A DNA stretch of 10,814 nucleotides from an uncultured Selenomonadales bacterium. GTDB lineage: Bacteria; Bacillota; Negativicutes; Selenomonadales; Selenomonadaceae. Each line of letters begins with the position of its first letter. Position 1 is the stretch's first letter. Both the position numbers and the translations under genes were made by a program. The DNA lies in the NCBI GenBank assembly GCA_946403735.1, contig CAMJAZ010000025.1, positions 1 through 10,814 on the forward strand. The letters run 5' to 3'. Below the pieces are notes generated by a model. That model did not search any database, was not told where the DNA came from, and worked only from the letters and a program-made list of their open reading frames with translations. Below, piece after piece: positions 1 through 6,250 of this stretch.

Positions 1-2
1 TC

Positions 3-653
3 GCGGCATTAAACGGCGTCGACTTGAAAATTGATTCAGGCGAATTTGTCGCGCTAATGGGTCCTAGCGGTAGCGGCAAATCAACGTTGATGAATATTTT
101 GGGCTGTCTCGACCGTCCAACTGTTGGGTCGTACAAACTTTTGGGAAAGGAAGTTAGCGGCTTATCTGACGATGAATTGGCGATTATCAGAAATAAAACC
201 ATTGGCTTTGTCTTTCAAAATTTTAATCTCCTGCCGAAGTTGACCAGCTTGGAAAACGTCGCCTTGCCTGCCGTTTACGCGGGACTTGGTAAAAAGAAAC
301 GCCTTGAACTTGCTATCGACGCGCTAAAAAAAGTTTCGCTTGACGACCGCGCAGAACATTTACCCAGTGAACTTTCAGGCGGACAACGTCAACGTGTAGC
401 TATAGCCCGCGCCATTGCAATGAAACCGTCAATTATTATGGCTGATGAACCGACGGGAAATTTGGATACGAAGTCAACAGGTGAGATTATGCAAATTTTT
501 CGTGACTTGCACGCGGCAGGCTCGACCATTATTTTGGTGACGCATGAACCCGACATTGCACAGGCGGCTGAACGTCAAATTTTGGTTAAGGATGGGAAAA
601 TTACAAAAGATATTTTGACGGCGCATTCTGATGAAAAAATTGATATTGTTTGA
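3..653 (+). CDS. ABC transporter ATP-binding protein, MacB/LolD type (5' partial)
   Basis: This is the nucleotide-binding subunit of an ABC transporter or exporter of the MacB/LolD/FtsE-like group; the permease partner is not in the window. Reading from base 3 in frame gives ALNGVDLKIDSGEF, the normal lead-in to Walker A, so the gene begins upstream of the window and the TTG at 24 is an internal Leu codon. The motifs appear in order: Walker A GPSGSGKST, Q-loop VFQNFNLLP, signature LSGGQRQRVAIARA, Walker B IIMADEPT followed by the D-loop NLDTKS, and the H-switch VTHE. The LLPKLTSLENV stretch after the Q-loop is typical of the MacB/LolD group. A short tail of about 25 residues follows the last strand. 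The stop TGA at 651 overlaps the ribosome binding site of the next gene, so the two are probably cotranscribed. The family is certain; the substrate is unknown. Confidence 0.95.
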   Translation, partial: AALNGVDLKIDSGEFVALMGPSGSGKSTLMNILGCLDRPTVGSYKLLGKEVSGLSDDELAIIRNKTIGFVFQNFNLLPKLTSLENVALPAVYAGLGKKKRLELAIDALKKVSLDDRAEHLPSELSGGQRQRVAIARAIAMKPSIIMADEPTGNLDTKSTGEIMQIFRDLHAAGSTIILVTHEPDIAQAAERQILVKDGKITKDILTAHSDEKIDIV

Positions 654-665
654 GGAGGAATTATT

Positions 666-1445
666 TTGCAGGAACTTTTACGACGTATGCACGAATGGAT
701 GAGCGCGTACATGAAAAGTTTTTATACTGACGATGAGGAAGTACAGCGCGGAATTTTAATCAAGGAAAAACATACTGGCTACGTTACGTCGAATTGCGTT
801 GAACTTGCCAAATTTTTAAATCTGTCCAACCACGACGTTGAACTGGCTGAAATTATTGGTCTTTTTCACGACGTTGGAAGATTTTATCAGTATCAAAAGT
901 ACAAAACTTTCAACGACGCGCAGTCCGAAGATCACGCCGAACTTGCCTTTAAAGTTATTGAAGGCTTGGAATTTTTTAATGAACTTAGCGTTGACGATTA
1001 TGAACTTGTCAAGTTCGCGATTAAAAATCACAATAAAAAAGTTATCGAACCTTGCGACGACGATAGAAAAATTTTCTTCGCTAAACTGATTCGTGACGCT
1101 GATAAACTTGACATTTACCGCGTACTTTTACCGTACCTCAAGCAGAAAAATGCCGATAAGATGCCCAACTTTATCACGGGACGTTCACCAGATATTAGCC
1201 CTGACTTTGTAGAAAAATTTGTTCGCGGCGAACAGACGGATTATAATTCCATTCGTACCAACGGCGACAGAAAAATTGTTCGGCTTATGTGGATTTACGA
1301 CGTGAATTTTAAGTGGACAATGGAAAAAATTGTACAGCGCGGCTACATTGACAAGATTGTAGAAAATTTGCCGATGAATGAAAAAATTGCTGAAGGTGTA
1401 CGCCGTCTGCGCGGCTACGTTGAGCAAGTCATAAATGGTAAATGA
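666..1445 (+). CDS. HD-domain metal-dependent phosphohydrolase
   Basis: This is a 259-residue cytoplasmic protein of the HD superfamily, whose members are metal-dependent phosphohydrolases acting on nucleotides or phosphoesters. The metal ligands can be read as His36, the His68-Asp69 doublet in LFHDVGRF, probable extra ligands His90 and His122 (NHNKK), and a distal Asp in LIRDADKLD (144-148). The region after the HD domain (about 150-259) carries no motif I recognise. Start TTG 666 is chosen because GAGGAGG at 652-658 lies 7 nt upstream, while the next Met codons have no such site. It begins 12 nt after the ABC ATPase stop and ends 25 nt before the glnS start, which suggests one operon. There is no RelA/SpoT or GGDEF partner domain, so (p)ppGpp or c-di-GMP turnover is not indicated. 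The substrate is unknown. Confidence 0.85.
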   Translation: MQELLRRMHEWMSAYMKSFYTDDEEVQRGILIKEKHTGYVTSNCVELAKFLNLSNHDVELAEIIGLFHDVGRFYQYQKYKTFNDAQSEDHAELAFKVIEGLEFFNELSVDDYELVKFAIKNHNKKVIEPCDDDRKIFFAKLIRDADKLDIYRVLLPYLKQKNADKMPNFITGRSPDISPDFVEKFVRGEQTDYNSIRTNGDRKIVRLMWIYDVNFKWTMEKIVQRGYIDKIVENLPMNEKIAEGVRRLRGYVEQVINGK

Positions 1446-1470
1446 CGCAGTATTGGAAGGAGAATTTTTT

Positions 1471-3129
1471 GTGGTAAATTTTATTCAGCAGGAAATTGAA
1501 AATGATTTAAAAGCTGGCAAGTACACGGACGGTATCCATACGCGTTTCCCGCCTGAACCTAACGGCTACTTGCACGTTGGGCACGCTAAGTCGATTTGCT
1601 TGAACTTTGGTTTGGCGCTTTACAACAAAGGCATTTGCAATTTGCGTTTCGACGACACTAACCCTACGAAGGAAGATGTTGAGTACGTCGATTCAATTCA
1701 GGAAGATATTAAATGGCTGGGCTTTGATTGGGAAGATAGAAAATTTTATGCGTCAGATTATTTCAGCAAATTTTATGAATACGCGGTTGAGTTGATTAAA
1801 CGCGGGCTTGCATACGTCGACGATTTAAGCGCGGAAGAAATTCGACAATATCGCGGCACGTTGACTGAACCAGGCAAAGAAAGTCCCTGTCGTAACCGTA
1901 GCGTTGAGGAAAATTTAAATTTATTTGAGCGCATGAAAGCTGGCGAATTTGCGGACGGCGAAAAAGTTTTACGCGCTAAAATTGATATGGCGTCACCAAA
2001 TATAAATATGCGCGACCCCGTCATTTATCGCATTACCCGCGCTCATCATCATCACACTGGCGGCGATTGGCTGATTTATCCAATGTACGATTTTGCACAC
2101 CCGCTTGAAGACGCGATAGAAAATATTACGCATTCAGTTTGCACGTTGGAGTTTGAAGACCATCGCCCGTTTTACGATTGGCTTTTAGATTCGCTTGGAT
2201 TCGACGTGAATAGCCGTCCGCGTCAAATTGAGTTTGCACGGCTTGACTTGACGAATACCATTACAAGCAAAAGAAAGTTGCGTCAACTGGTCGAGGAAAA
2301 ATTTGTACGTGGCTGGGACGATCCGCGTATGTCGACAATTTGCGGTTTGCGTCGACGCGGCTATACTCCTGCGGCGATTCGTGACTTTTGCGAAAGAATT
2401 GGCGTTGCGAAAAGTAACAGCGTCGTCGATATTGCGATGTTGGAACATTGCGTACGCGAAGATTTGAACGAAAATGCGGCTAGAGTTATGGCGGTGTTAA
2501 ATCCGCTTAAAGTTGTGTTGACGAATGTTGACGAAGGCGCGGTAGAATATTTGACGGCTGAAAATCATCCTAAGCGCGGCGGCTGTCGGTACGTACCTTT
2601 CACGCGGGAAATTTTTATTGAACGTGATGATTTTATGGAGGACGCGCCGAAAAAATTTTTCCGCTTGAAACCTGGCGGCGAAGTTCGACTTAAGCACGCA
2701 TACATTATCAAATGCGACGAGGTCATCAAAGACGCGGACGGCAACGTTACTGAACTTCATTGCACGATTGATCCAACGTCGAAGTCAGGCGGCGCGACGG
2801 CTAATCGTAAAATTAAAGGGACAATTCATTGGGTCAGTGCAAGTCACGCCTTGAAAGCTGAAGTTCGCCTGTACGATTATCTTTTGAAGACTGATGAAAA
2901 TGGAAACGTACCAGAAGATTTTATCGCGGCGTTAAATCCCAATTCGTTAATCGTCGTAGAAAATGCGCTGATTGAACCTAGCGTGAAGTGGACGGCGGCG
3001 GGTACGCATTACCAATTTTTACGGCTCGGCTACTTCGTCGTCGATTATGATACAACGCCTGAAAAGTTAGTGTTTAATCGTGTCGTCGGCTTGAAAGATA
3101 CTTGGGCAAAAGTTAAAAATAATTCGTAA
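1471..3129 (+). CDS. glnS: glutaminyl-tRNA synthetase
   Basis: This class I synthetase charges tRNA-Gln with glutamine in the cytoplasm. GTG 1471 is preferred because GGAAGGAG at 1455-1462 sits 8 nt upstream and the protein then opens MVNFIQQEI, like other GlnRS proteins. A longer frame from ATG 1435 would overlap the HD gene and bury the binding site. The product is 552 residues, close to the 554 of E. coli. The HIGH motif is HVGH (35-38) inside PPEPNGYLHVGHAKS. The KMSKS loop is ITSKRKL (264-270), with Thr where E. coli has Met. The block IYPMYDFAHPLEDAIENITHS and the CTLEFEDHRPFYDWLLD stretch mark GlnRS rather than bacterial GluRS. The C-terminal anticodon-binding beta-barrels look complete. 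A natural HHHH run precedes TGGDW. Many Firmicutes lack GlnRS and use GatCAB instead. The last codons lie in a 7-bp tandem repeat. Confidence 0.97.
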   Translation: MVNFIQQEIENDLKAGKYTDGIHTRFPPEPNGYLHVGHAKSICLNFGLALYNKGICNLRFDDTNPTKEDVEYVDSIQEDIKWLGFDWEDRKFYASDYFSKFYEYAVELIKRGLAYVDDLSAEEIRQYRGTLTEPGKESPCRNRSVEENLNLFERMKAGEFADGEKVLRAKIDMASPNINMRDPVIYRITRAHHHHTGGDWLIYPMYDFAHPLEDAIENITHSVCTLEFEDHRPFYDWLLDSLGFDVNSRPRQIEFARLDLTNTITSKRKLRQLVEEKFVRGWDDPRMSTICGLRRRGYTPAAIRDFCERIGVAKSNSVVDIAMLEHCVREDLNENAARVMAVLNPLKVVLTNVDEGAVEYLTAENHPKRGGCRYVPFTREIFIERDDFMEDAPKKFFRLKPGGEVRLKHAYIIKCDEVIKDADGNVTELHCTIDPTSKSGGATANRKIKGTIHWVSASHALKAEVRLYDYLLKTDENGNVPEDFIAALNPNSLIVVENALIEPSVKWTAAGTHYQFLRLGYFVVDYDTTPEKLVFNRVVGLKDTWAKVKNNS

Positions 3130-3155
3130 TGCGTAATTCGTAATTCGTAATGTTT
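3121..3155. repeat. 7-bp tandem repeat at the glnS 3' end
   Basis: Four head-to-tail heptamers (AATTCGT, AATGCGT, AATTCGT, AATTCGT) and a degenerate fifth (AATGTTT) start in the last codons of glnS and run into the gap. Because the period is 7, the TAA made at each junction (3127, 3134, 3141, 3148) falls in all three + frames, so a ribosome reading through the glnS stop is halted in any frame. I see no hairpin in it. A related array follows the permease gene at 5242-5276. Confidence 0.8.
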
Positions 3156-3176
3156 TTTTTGAAGTTGAAATTTTTC

Positions 3177-3205
3177 TTGCAAAAAAGTTTTATATATGTT
3201 AAACT
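3177..3205 (+). promoter_or_regulatory. promoter of the candidate antitoxin RNA
   Basis: TTGCAA (3177-3182), a 17-nt spacer and TAAACT (3200-3205), with a TG one base upstream (3197-3198) making an extended -10. Transcription would start near 3212. No convincing reading frame follows, and a strong terminator lies about 70 nt downstream, which suits a small RNA. Confidence 0.6.
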
Positions 3206-3226
3206 TTCATCGTAAACGAAATTTAC

Positions 3227-3243
3227 AACGTTGTCAGCACGTG
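3227..3243. repeat. direct repeat copy DRb of the toxin-antitoxin locus
   Basis: AACGTTGTCAGCACGTG matches the copy at 3391-3407 at 16 of 17 positions. Both copies are followed by ATCA, with one extra T here. This copy lies in the predicted antitoxin RNA, just upstream of the shared terminator. Confidence 0.85.
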
Positions 3244-3252
3244 TATCAAATG

Positions 3253-3283
3253 AAAAACCCCCGATTCGCCGTCGGGGGTTTTT
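3253..3283. terminator. bidirectional intrinsic terminator shared by toxin and antitoxin
   Basis: A perfect 12-bp stem pairs 3253-3264 (AAAAACCCCCGA) with 3272-3283 (TCGGGGGTTTTT), with a 7-nt loop TTCGCCG. Each strand has a GC-rich stem flanked by A and T runs, so it can stop transcription from both sides: the + strand small RNA and the - strand toxin mRNA. Confidence 0.9.
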
Positions 3284-3326
3284 CGCGCTTTTGAGTGGTG
3301 CGCTAACCGTTGGGCTCAGCGACTTT

Positions 3327-3404
3327 TTAGTGTCTGTCGAGCCACTTGCAAACGTAGTGCGCCACTACGCTTGCCATAACAGACACTATAAACGTTGTCA
3401 ACAC
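3327..3404 (-). CDS. candidate Fst-like type I toxin peptide (25 aa)
   Basis: A 25-codon minus-strand gene from GTG 3404-3402 to TAA 3329-3327. The peptide opens MLTTFIVSVMASVVAHYV, a hydrophobic stretch able to span the membrane, and ends CKWLDRH. A short membrane helix followed by a charged tail containing WLD is how I remember Fst/Lpt-type toxins, which damage the membrane when overproduced; this match is from memory. Just upstream (3420-3408) lies GAAAGGGGGTGAT, almost the full complement of the 16S rRNA 3' end with one wobble, 7 nt before GTG. The CCCCT at about 3430-3434 on the same strand can pair with the AGGGG of that site, which would hold translation down. Inside the message, the start (TAGTGTCTGT) and end (ACAGACACTA) of the gene are also complementary. 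The promoter is at 3451-3479 and the terminator at 3253-3283. The gene is easily missed by annotation. Confidence 0.65.
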   Translation of the reverse strand: MLTTFIVSVMASVVAHYVCKWLDRH

Positions 3405-3407
3405 GTG
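3391..3407. repeat. direct repeat copy DRa, overlapping the toxin start codon
   Basis: AACGTTGTCAACACGTG is the second copy of the repeat at 3227-3243, 164 bp away. On the - strand it spans the toxin GTG start and the bases just after the ribosome binding site, so an RNA carrying the other copy could pair with it and block initiation. Confidence 0.85.
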
Positions 3408-3450
3408 ATCACCCCCTTTCATCTAAATTAGGGGCAAAGCCACCGCGTGC

Positions 3451-3479
3451 AGTATATAAAAATTTCATAAAAATTACAA
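3451..3479 (-). promoter_or_regulatory. promoter of the candidate toxin mRNA
   Basis: Reading the - strand: TTGTAA (complement of 3474-3479), a 17-nt spacer and TATACT (complement of 3451-3456). Transcription would start near 3444, giving a leader of about 40 nt in which a CCCCT can sequester the toxin ribosome binding site. It is divergent from the promoter at 3493-3522, with only 13 bp between the two -35 boxes. Confidence 0.65.
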
Positions 3480-3492
3480 GCCAAGATAATAT

Positions 3493-3522
3493 TTGACAGA
3501 AAAATTTTCAGTTTGATATAAT
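3493..3522 (+). promoter_or_regulatory. near-consensus housekeeping promoter
   Basis: A perfect TTGACA (3493-3498), an 18-nt spacer and a perfect TATAAT (3517-3522) with an extended -10 TG at 3514-3515. Transcription would start near 3529 and drive the small unknown gene, the permease and perhaps trxB. It is the strongest promoter visible in the window. Confidence 0.85.
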
Positions 3523-3569
3523 CTTTTTCAGCACAGATGATAACGTCACTGCAATTATATTGAAAGGAA

Positions 3570-3914
3570 GTGAAAGCGCGACGTACTCTACGTTGTGCAA
3601 AGTTGATGAAAAAAATTCCGCGCGGCTTGTCCGATAAGGAAATGATAAAAAATTACGTCGAAGAACAATCTGTCGAACAGCAAATGTTGACGGCGGCTAA
3701 AAAGGCTGAAAAACTTCGTCGTGTGGAAGAGGCTGAAAAGCCGCCTGAACCTTTGGCTAAAGCTGGCTTTACAAAAGAATTAACTGAACAACTTGGAATG
3801 GAACTTCTTGCCTTGAAAATTGAACTCGGTACAGCTGGCGTCAAAGATTACAAATTCAAAATTAAGCGTGACGGCGAAAAAATTATTTTAAGCGTCATTG
3901 ATAAAAAATTTTAA
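3570..3914 (+). CDS. small charged protein of unknown function
   Basis: I do not recognise this protein (114 residues from GTG 3570, 102 from ATG 3606). It has no signal peptide or membrane segment. Residues about 25-60 are rich in Lys, Glu and Ala and may form a helix or coiled coil. A proline-containing linker (PPEPLAKAGF) follows, and the C-terminus (KDYKFKIKRDGEKIILSVID) looks like beta strands. The start is uncertain. GAAAGGAAGTGA at 3562-3573 matches the 16S tail almost fully, but it overlaps GTG 3570, and no start codon sits at the usual distance downstream. ATG 3606 gives a natural N-terminus (MKKIPRGLSDKE) but has no nearby binding site. A small stem (CGTA/TACG with loop CTC, near 3580-3595) lies between the two. 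The promoter at 3493-3522 is just upstream, and the permease follows 48 nt after the stop. Confidence 0.7.
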   Translation: MKARRTLRCAKLMKKIPRGLSDKEMIKNYVEEQSVEQQMLTAAKKAEKLRRVEEAEKPPEPLAKAGFTKELTEQLGMELLALKIELGTAGVKDYKFKIKRDGEKIILSVIDKKF

Positions 3915-3962
3915 AGCGGTTAAAATAGGTGTCGAAAATTTTTTACGGAAGGGGACGAAGTT

Positions 3963-5243
3963 TTGGATATGACAACAGTGGCGATAGTAATTTTTATTGC
4001 CGCCTACGCGCTGATAATTTCTGAAAAAGTTCATAGAACGATTGTCGGAATTGTCGGCGCAATGCTGATGATAATTTTCGGCATAATTTCGCAGGAAACC
4101 GCGATTCATCACATTGACTTCAACACGCTGGGGCTTTTAATGGGCATGATGATTATCGTGAACATTACAAGCGAAACAGGGCTATTCAACTTCCTAGCGA
4201 TTTGGTCGGCGAAAAAAGTTAAGGCGCACCCCGTCAAATTACTAATCGCGTTGAGTTTGCTAACGGCGACTTGTTCAGCGCTCTTGGACAACGTCACGAC
4301 AGTTTTGTTGACAGTGCCAATAACTTTTAATATTGCCTCGCAGTTGAAAGTTGACGTGAAACCATTTTTAATGGCGCAAATTATTAGCTCCAATATTGGC
4401 GGTACGGCAACGCTTGTCGGTGATCCACCTAATATTATGATTGGCTCGGCAGTCGGTTTAAGTTTTATGGACTTCATCTACAACTTGACATTGCCCGTCA
4501 TTATAATTTTCCTCGTGACGGTTGTTATTATGGTTGCAATGTACGGCTCAAAACTTCATACGCATAAAGAATTGCAAGATAAAGTTATGCGTCTCAATGC
4601 GAAAAGCCAAATTACCGATCCCGTGCTGATGAAAAAATGTTTAGCCGTATTAGCTTTTACAATGTCACTGTTCGTCCTTCATAACACATTGCACCTTGAA
4701 ACGGCAACGGCGGCACTTAGCGGCGCAGGATTACTTTTGCTGATAACGTATACGCACGATGAAGCAATGATTGCAAAAGTTTTAAGTAAAATTGAATGGC
4801 TTGCAATATTTTTCTTCGCGGGATTGTTCGTACTTGTCGGCGCACTTGTAGAAATGGGCGTCATAAAAGCAATGGCGGCGGCGGCACTCGACGCGACGGG
4901 CGGCAACGTAACGGCAGTAGCGCTTTTAATTTTGTGGATGAGCGCGATTGCGTCAGCGTTCATTGACAACATACCTTTCGTTGCAACGTTAATTCCGCTT
5001 ATCAAAGATATGGGCGCGATGGGACTTGCAAACTTGGAGCCAATGTGGTGGAGTTTAGCATTAGGCGCGTGCTTAGGCGGCAATGGTACGTTAATCGGTG
5101 CAAGCGCTAACGTTGTAGTAGCGTCAATGGCGGCGCAACGTGGCAGACCAATTTCATTTATCGAATTTATGAAGACGGCGTTTCCACTGATGATTCTGTC
5201 GATAATAATTTCAACTGCTTACATCTGGCTAAGGTATTTATAA
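3963..5243 (+). CDS. ArsB/NhaD (P-permease) family ion transporter
   Basis: This is a 426-residue polytopic membrane protein of the ion transporter superfamily (ArsB, NhaD, OCA2 P-protein, SLC13-like), with about 10-12 hydrophobic segments. The two halves show the expected internal repeat. The first half has LDNVTTVLLTVP (108-119) followed by GGTATLVGDPPNIMIG (146-161). The second half has FIDNIPFVATLIP followed by GGNGTLIGASANVVV. The GDPPN motif is typical of the P-permease group and lies in the substrate or cation site of the family. Start TTG 3963 is chosen because GGAAGGGG at 3947-3954 lies 8 nt upstream; ATG 3969 is a possible alternative. The sequence does not separate arsenite, Na+/H+ and dicarboxylate transport, and no ars genes are nearby, so arsenite export is not supported. 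A heptamer repeat begins in its stop codon. It probably belongs to the unit started at 3493-3522. Confidence 0.88.
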   Translation: MDMTTVAIVIFIAAYALIISEKVHRTIVGIVGAMLMIIFGIISQETAIHHIDFNTLGLLMGMMIIVNITSETGLFNFLAIWSAKKVKAHPVKLLIALSLLTATCSALLDNVTTVLLTVPITFNIASQLKVDVKPFLMAQIISSNIGGTATLVGDPPNIMIGSAVGLSFMDFIYNLTLPVIIIFLVTVVIMVAMYGSKLHTHKELQDKVMRLNAKSQITDPVLMKKCLAVLAFTMSLFVLHNTLHLETATAALSGAGLLLLITYTHDEAMIAKVLSKIEWLAIFFFAGLFVLVGALVEMGVIKAMAAAALDATGGNVTAVALLILWMSAIASAFIDNIPFVATLIPLIKDMGAMGLANLEPMWWSLALGACLGGNGTLIGASANVVVASMAAQRGRPISFIEFMKTAFPLMILSIIISTAYIWLRYL

Positions 5244-5276
5244 TTAAGAATTAAAAATGAAGAATTAAGAATTACT
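5242..5276. repeat. 7-bp tandem repeat after the permease gene
   Basis: Five heptamers in a row (AATTAAG, AATTAAA, AATGAAG, AATTAAG, AATTACT) begin inside the TAA stop of the permease gene. They share the period, the AATT core and an occasional AATG variant with the array at the glnS 3' end. No hairpin is apparent. The array separates the permease from the trxB ribosome binding site at 5287-5292. Confidence 0.8.
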
Positions 5277-5296
5277 CAATAATTGTAGGTGGTAAT

Positions 5297-6229
5297 ATGG
5301 CGAAAAAAATTGTTCACAAAGATATTGTGATAATCGGCGCTGGTATGGCTGGCTTGACGGCGGCACTTTACGCTGGCAGAATGAATCTTGACACACTTGT
5401 TTTGGAGTCGGGACTTATCGGCGGACAAATTGCTAATGCTGTAAGCATTGAAAATTATCCTGGCTTTGAAAGTGTCAGCGGGGGCGAATTAATCGGCATT
5501 TTGCAACGTCAAGCTGAAAAATTTGGCGCAGTTATTGACGAGTTCGACACGATTAAAAAAGTTACGTTGAAGTCGACGCCGAAAATTGTTGAGACTGAAG
5601 AGCATATTTACGAATGCGACGTTGTAATAATTGCGTCGGGAATGAATCGCCGTAAACTTCCCCTGCCTGAAGAAAAAACTTTTGCAGGGCGCGGCGTTCA
5701 CTATTGCGAAATGTGCGATGGTCATATGTACCAAAACAAAATTATCGCGGTAATGGGCGGCGGCAATGCGGCACTTGACGCGGCAAATTTTTTGACAAAA
5801 TACGCTGAAAAAATTTATATCATTCACCGTTCACAGTTCCGCGCAGATGAAGTTACCCAGCAACGTGTCAAGAAAAATCCTAAAATCGAAATTATGTTGC
5901 AGACGGAAATTAAAAAACTGAATGGCAAAGGTCGTCTTGAAAGTGTTGACGTTATCGACAAAAATTCTGGCGAAATGAAAAATATTGCGCTTGAAGGAAT
6001 TTTCGTCAATATCGGCGTCGAACCGAATACGCAACTTTTCAAGGACGAACTTAAATTGAGTGACAGCGGCAGAATTATTGCGGGCGAAGATTGCTGTACC
6101 GAAATTGAAGGCGTCTTCGCGGCTGGTGATGTTCGTGAAAAGAAAATTCGACAACTTACAACGGCGGCGGCTGACGGTACAACGGCGGCTTTGCTTGCTG
6201 AAAAATATTTGGCGAAGTTAAAGGCATAA
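5297..6229 (+). CDS. trxB: thioredoxin reductase (NADPH-type flavoprotein)
   Basis: This 310-residue cytoplasmic flavoprotein uses FAD and NAD(P)H to reduce thioredoxin. The FAD-binding motif is GAGMAG (14-19) near the N-terminus. The redox-active pair is Cys137-Glu-Met-Cys140 in YCEMCDG. The pyridine-nucleotide fold has GGGNAA (154-159). The C-terminal FAD contact is FAAGDVREKKIRQLTTAAADG. The length fits the low-molecular-weight TrxR family. One oddity is that the NADPH 2'-phosphate motif, usually HRRxxxR, reads HRSQFR (177-182), one residue shorter and without the second Arg, so NADH use or another donor is possible. ATG 5297 has AGGTGG at 5287-5292. The gene is followed by a hairpin terminator. 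Glutaredoxin and glutathione peroxidase genes lie downstream beyond the GIY-YIG gene, which fits a thiol-peroxide defence role. Confidence 0.93.
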   Translation: MAKKIVHKDIVIIGAGMAGLTAALYAGRMNLDTLVLESGLIGGQIANAVSIENYPGFESVSGGELIGILQRQAEKFGAVIDEFDTIKKVTLKSTPKIVETEEHIYECDVVIIASGMNRRKLPLPEEKTFAGRGVHYCEMCDGHMYQNKIIAVMGGGNAALDAANFLTKYAEKIYIIHRSQFRADEVTQQRVKKNPKIEIMLQTEIKKLNGKGRLESVDVIDKNSGEMKNIALEGIFVNIGVEPNTQLFKDELKLSDSGRIIAGEDCCTEIEGVFAAGDVREKKIRQLTTAAADGTTAALLAEKYLAKLKA

Positions 6230-6250
6230 AAAAGATAGTCTACATTGACG

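Larger units (their letters stand above)
3212..3283 (+). ncRNA. candidate type I antitoxin RNA (Fst/par RNA II-like)
   Basis: A transcript from the promoter at 3177-3205 to the terminator at 3253-3283 would be about 70 nt. It opens with a small hairpin (GTAAA 3212-3216 with TTTAC 3222-3226), then carries the direct repeat 3227-3243, then the terminator hairpin. The repeat is complementary to the start-codon region of the minus-strand toxin mRNA (17 bp with one G-U pair, then a further short match after a one-base bulge). The terminator loop is complementary to the toxin terminator loop because the two transcripts converge on the same hairpin. This is the layout of the enterococcal par locus. 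The ends are inferred, not observed. Confidence 0.55.

Noticed and set aside
24..26. TTG as the start of the ABC ATPase
   Set aside because: The frame stays open to the window edge and encodes the family-typical ALNGVD lead-in just before it, so the true start is outside the window.
1435..1470. Longer glnS frame starting at ATG 1435
   Set aside because: It overlaps the end of the HD gene and adds residues not found in GlnRS proteins. The good ribosome binding site at 1455-1462 serves GTG 1471.
2041..2056. Run of four His codons in glnS, resembling a tag
   Set aside because: It aligns with the natural HHQTG segment of E. coli GlnRS and is not an engineered feature.
3231..3431. A 66-codon plus-strand open frame in the gap after glnS
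   Set aside because: It is read antisense to the toxin peptide gene and through the terminator hairpin and both repeats. It has no ribosome binding site and a composition unlike its neighbours, so it is best seen as a shadow of the RNA locus.
3537..3563. Eight-codon upstream frame before the small unknown gene
   Set aside because: It begins almost at the predicted transcript 5' end with no ribosome binding site, and its sequence is not suggestive of an attenuator peptide.
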